Assembly (NCBI GenBank): GCA_003600225.1
Contig: QZFT01000056.1
Coordinates: 124,001-188,000, forward strand
Length of the DNA: 64,000 bases
Source: Pseudonocardiaceae bacterium YIM PH 21723
GTDB taxonomy: Bacteria; Actinomycetota; Actinomycetes; Mycobacteriales; Pseudonocardiaceae
Reading direction: 5' to 3'
The notes under the pieces are model-generated. The model did not search any database, was not told where the DNA came from, and worked only from the letters and a program-made list of their open reading frames with translations. Made by a program: the position numbers and the translations under genes. Every line of letters begins with the position of its first letter. The first letter of the stretch is position 1. This document shows positions 63,097-64,000 of the stretch, piece by piece.

Positions 63097-63723
63097 TCAG
63101 GGGCACTTCTTCCAGGCGAAGTTGTACTTGGTGCGAATGCTCTGATCCACCGAGTCCATGGTCACGAAGCTGGTCGAGGCCGAGCCGCCAGCATCTACCC
63201 GGAGCTCCGAGTTGATGTTGAAGTTGCGCTCCTCGCCGCACGGCTTGAAGACCAGTGCGTTGATGTCGGCGCGGTCGGTGGTCTGCCAGTTGTCGTCGGC
63301 CGGCCCGGACAGCCGGTGGTCGACGGCCGCGTTGGCCGAGTTCCCGGTGAAGTAGTAGTTACCGCGCTGGAGGGCCGAGGCCCCGTCCTCCAGGTGGGCG
63401 AAGCCGCGGTAGTCCACCGAGGAGATCGCGTAGGTGTAGCCCTGCGGGATCTTCAGCTTCAGGTTCAGCTGGCAATTCTTCCTGGCGTCGGTGGCCTTCG
63501 AGTCGCCGCCGGCCTGCGCGGTGAACGCGCTGTAGGTGACGGTGAACGAGGTGTTGTCCGAAGCGGCCGCGACGGCGGAGCTGCCCTGCGGGCAACCGGA
63601 GCCGTTGACGGTGGCCACCTCGACGGTGATCTTGCCGGCCGGCGGGGCGTCGGCAGCGGCGGCGTGGGCGGTGGGCACCAGCAGAGCCAGCGCCACGCCC
63701 GATGCCGCTAAGACGTTATACAT
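63097..63723 (-). CDS. Secreted DUF4360 protein, copy 1
   Basis: 208 residues. Signal peptide (about 1-22, ending AHA). The mature protein has DUF4360 features: VNGSGCPQG, NCQLNLKL, YTYAISSVDYRGFAHL, and CGEERNFNINSELRV with three to four cysteines. Extracellular, function unknown. The ATG at 63723 has GGAAGG upstream. A paralogue lies 29 nt further upstream on the same strand. Confidence 0.85.
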   Translation of the reverse strand: MYNVLAASGVALALLVPTAHAAAADAPPAGKITVEVATVNGSGCPQGSSAVAAASDNTSFTVTYSAFTAQAGGDSKATDARKNCQLNLKLKIPQGYTYAISSVDYRGFAHLEDGASALQRGNYYFTGNSANAAVDHRLSGPADDNWQTTDRADINALVFKPCGEERNFNINSELRVDAGGSASTSFVTMDSVDQSIRTKYNFAWKKCP

Positions 63724-63752
63724 AAGCCTTCCTTCCGTGCACAGGGGAGAAA

Positions 63753-64000
63753 TCACGCTTTACCGGGCTTGGGGGCCGGGCACTTCTGCAAGGCCATGTG
63801 ATAGATGGTTTGGAAGTTTCCGTCGGTCGAGTCCATGGAGATGAAATTGGTGCTCGTGGCCGGCGCGGTTCCCTGGGCGACGCGCAATTCCGCATTGATG
63901 TTGAAGTTGCGCTCCTCACCACACGGCTTGAACACCAGACTGGCAATGTCGACCTGGTCGGTCACCTGCCAGTTGTCGTCCAGCGGCGCGGCGATGTTGT
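63753..64000 (-). CDS. Secreted DUF4360 protein, copy 2 (5' part cut by window edge)
   Basis: The C-terminal ~82 residues of a second DUF4360 protein: LDDNWQVTDQVDIASLVFKPCGEERNFNI..., ending KCPAPKPGKA. It is homologous to the C-terminus of copy 1 (CGEERNFNIN-ELRV, Q-IYHMALQKCP vs R-KYNFAWKKCP). The start lies beyond 64000. Tandem arrangement suggests duplication within an operon. Confidence 0.85.
   Translation of the reverse strand, partial: NIAAPLDDNWQVTDQVDIASLVFKPCGEERNFNINAELRVAQGTAPATSTNFISMDSTDGNFQTIYHMALQKCPAPKPGKA

Overview
The window reads as chromosomal DNA of a high-GC Gram-positive actinomycete. Codon third positions are strongly G/C, GTG starts are frequent, and ATGA/GTGA stop-start overlaps couple many gene pairs. 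The gene families are actinobacterial: a SARP/AfsR-like regulator, a DUF222-HNH nuclease, DUF4360 secreted proteins, a giant soluble poly-HAMP hybrid kinase, and HisKA_3/LuxR two-component pairs. A Pseudonocardiales genus such as Amycolatopsis is my best guess. That rests on general resemblance only. No rRNA, tRNA, CRISPR array, transposase or prophage was recognised.

Layout. 1-2.7 kb: SDR plus flavin monooxygenase operon with a divergent TetR gene and a double palindromic operator, then an S4 RNA-binding protein. 2.8-4.7 kb: ABC-2-like membrane protein and a TetR regulator. 4.8-5.9 kb: two tandem cold-shock genes with duplicated leaders, then a cluster of CCATGG-centred palindromes. 5.9-11.7 kb: PAS/GAF/PP2C phosphatase and a poly-HAMP hybrid histidine kinase preceded by a sigma-B-like promoter. 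11.7-14.1 kb: small hypothetical, DUF222-HNH protein, VanZ-like protein. 14.1-18.9 kb: FtsX-type ABC exporter and a divergent two-component system. 18.9-27.2 kb: acyltransferase/SGNH protein, esterase, MBL hydrolase, HTH regulator, alpha/beta hydrolase, NlpC/P60 hydrolase, DUF4239 protein. 27.2-34.6 kb: AbiEi/DUF559-like protein, NAD malic enzyme, LysR, PoxB-type pyruvate oxidase, FUSC transporter. 34.7-38.7 kb: I36-type inhibitor, SnoaL-like protein, large SARP-ATPase. 38.8-44.4 kb: second malic enzyme, fumarase and AEC carrier operon, MFS transporter. 44.4-49.9 kb: SRPBCC protein with a sigma-B-like promoter, NodB deacetylase and glycosyltransferase operon, Baeyer-Villiger-type monooxygenase, AraC regulator. 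50-55.6 kb: two paralogous membrane proteins, ArsR-SRPBCC operon, M50 peptidase, lpdA. 55.8-59.3 kb: a membrane P-loop NTPase translationally coupled to an extracytoplasmic periplasmic-binding-fold protein. 59.5-64 kb: YjbR/DUF1275, DUF2306/hydrolase/TetR, tandem DUF4360 genes.

Functional themes. Central carbon metabolism at the malate/pyruvate/fumarate node is covered by two malic enzymes, fumarase, PoxB, an AEC carrier and dihydrolipoyl dehydrogenase. Signalling and stress response are covered by the hybrid kinase, the PP2C phosphatase, two sigma-B-like promoters and the cold-shock genes. Small local regulator/target pairs (TetR, LysR, AraC, ArsR, MmyB-like HTH) mostly have visible operators.

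The most unusual items are the coupled membrane NTPase and binding-protein pair (55.8-59.3 kb), a ~93-bp gap-free intergenic repeat present three times (13.4, 52.0 and 52.4 kb), a glycosyltransferase carrying a degenerate NodB-like tail next to an intact NodB gene, the palindrome cluster at 5.74-5.86 kb, and a family of long perfect hairpins between convergent genes.
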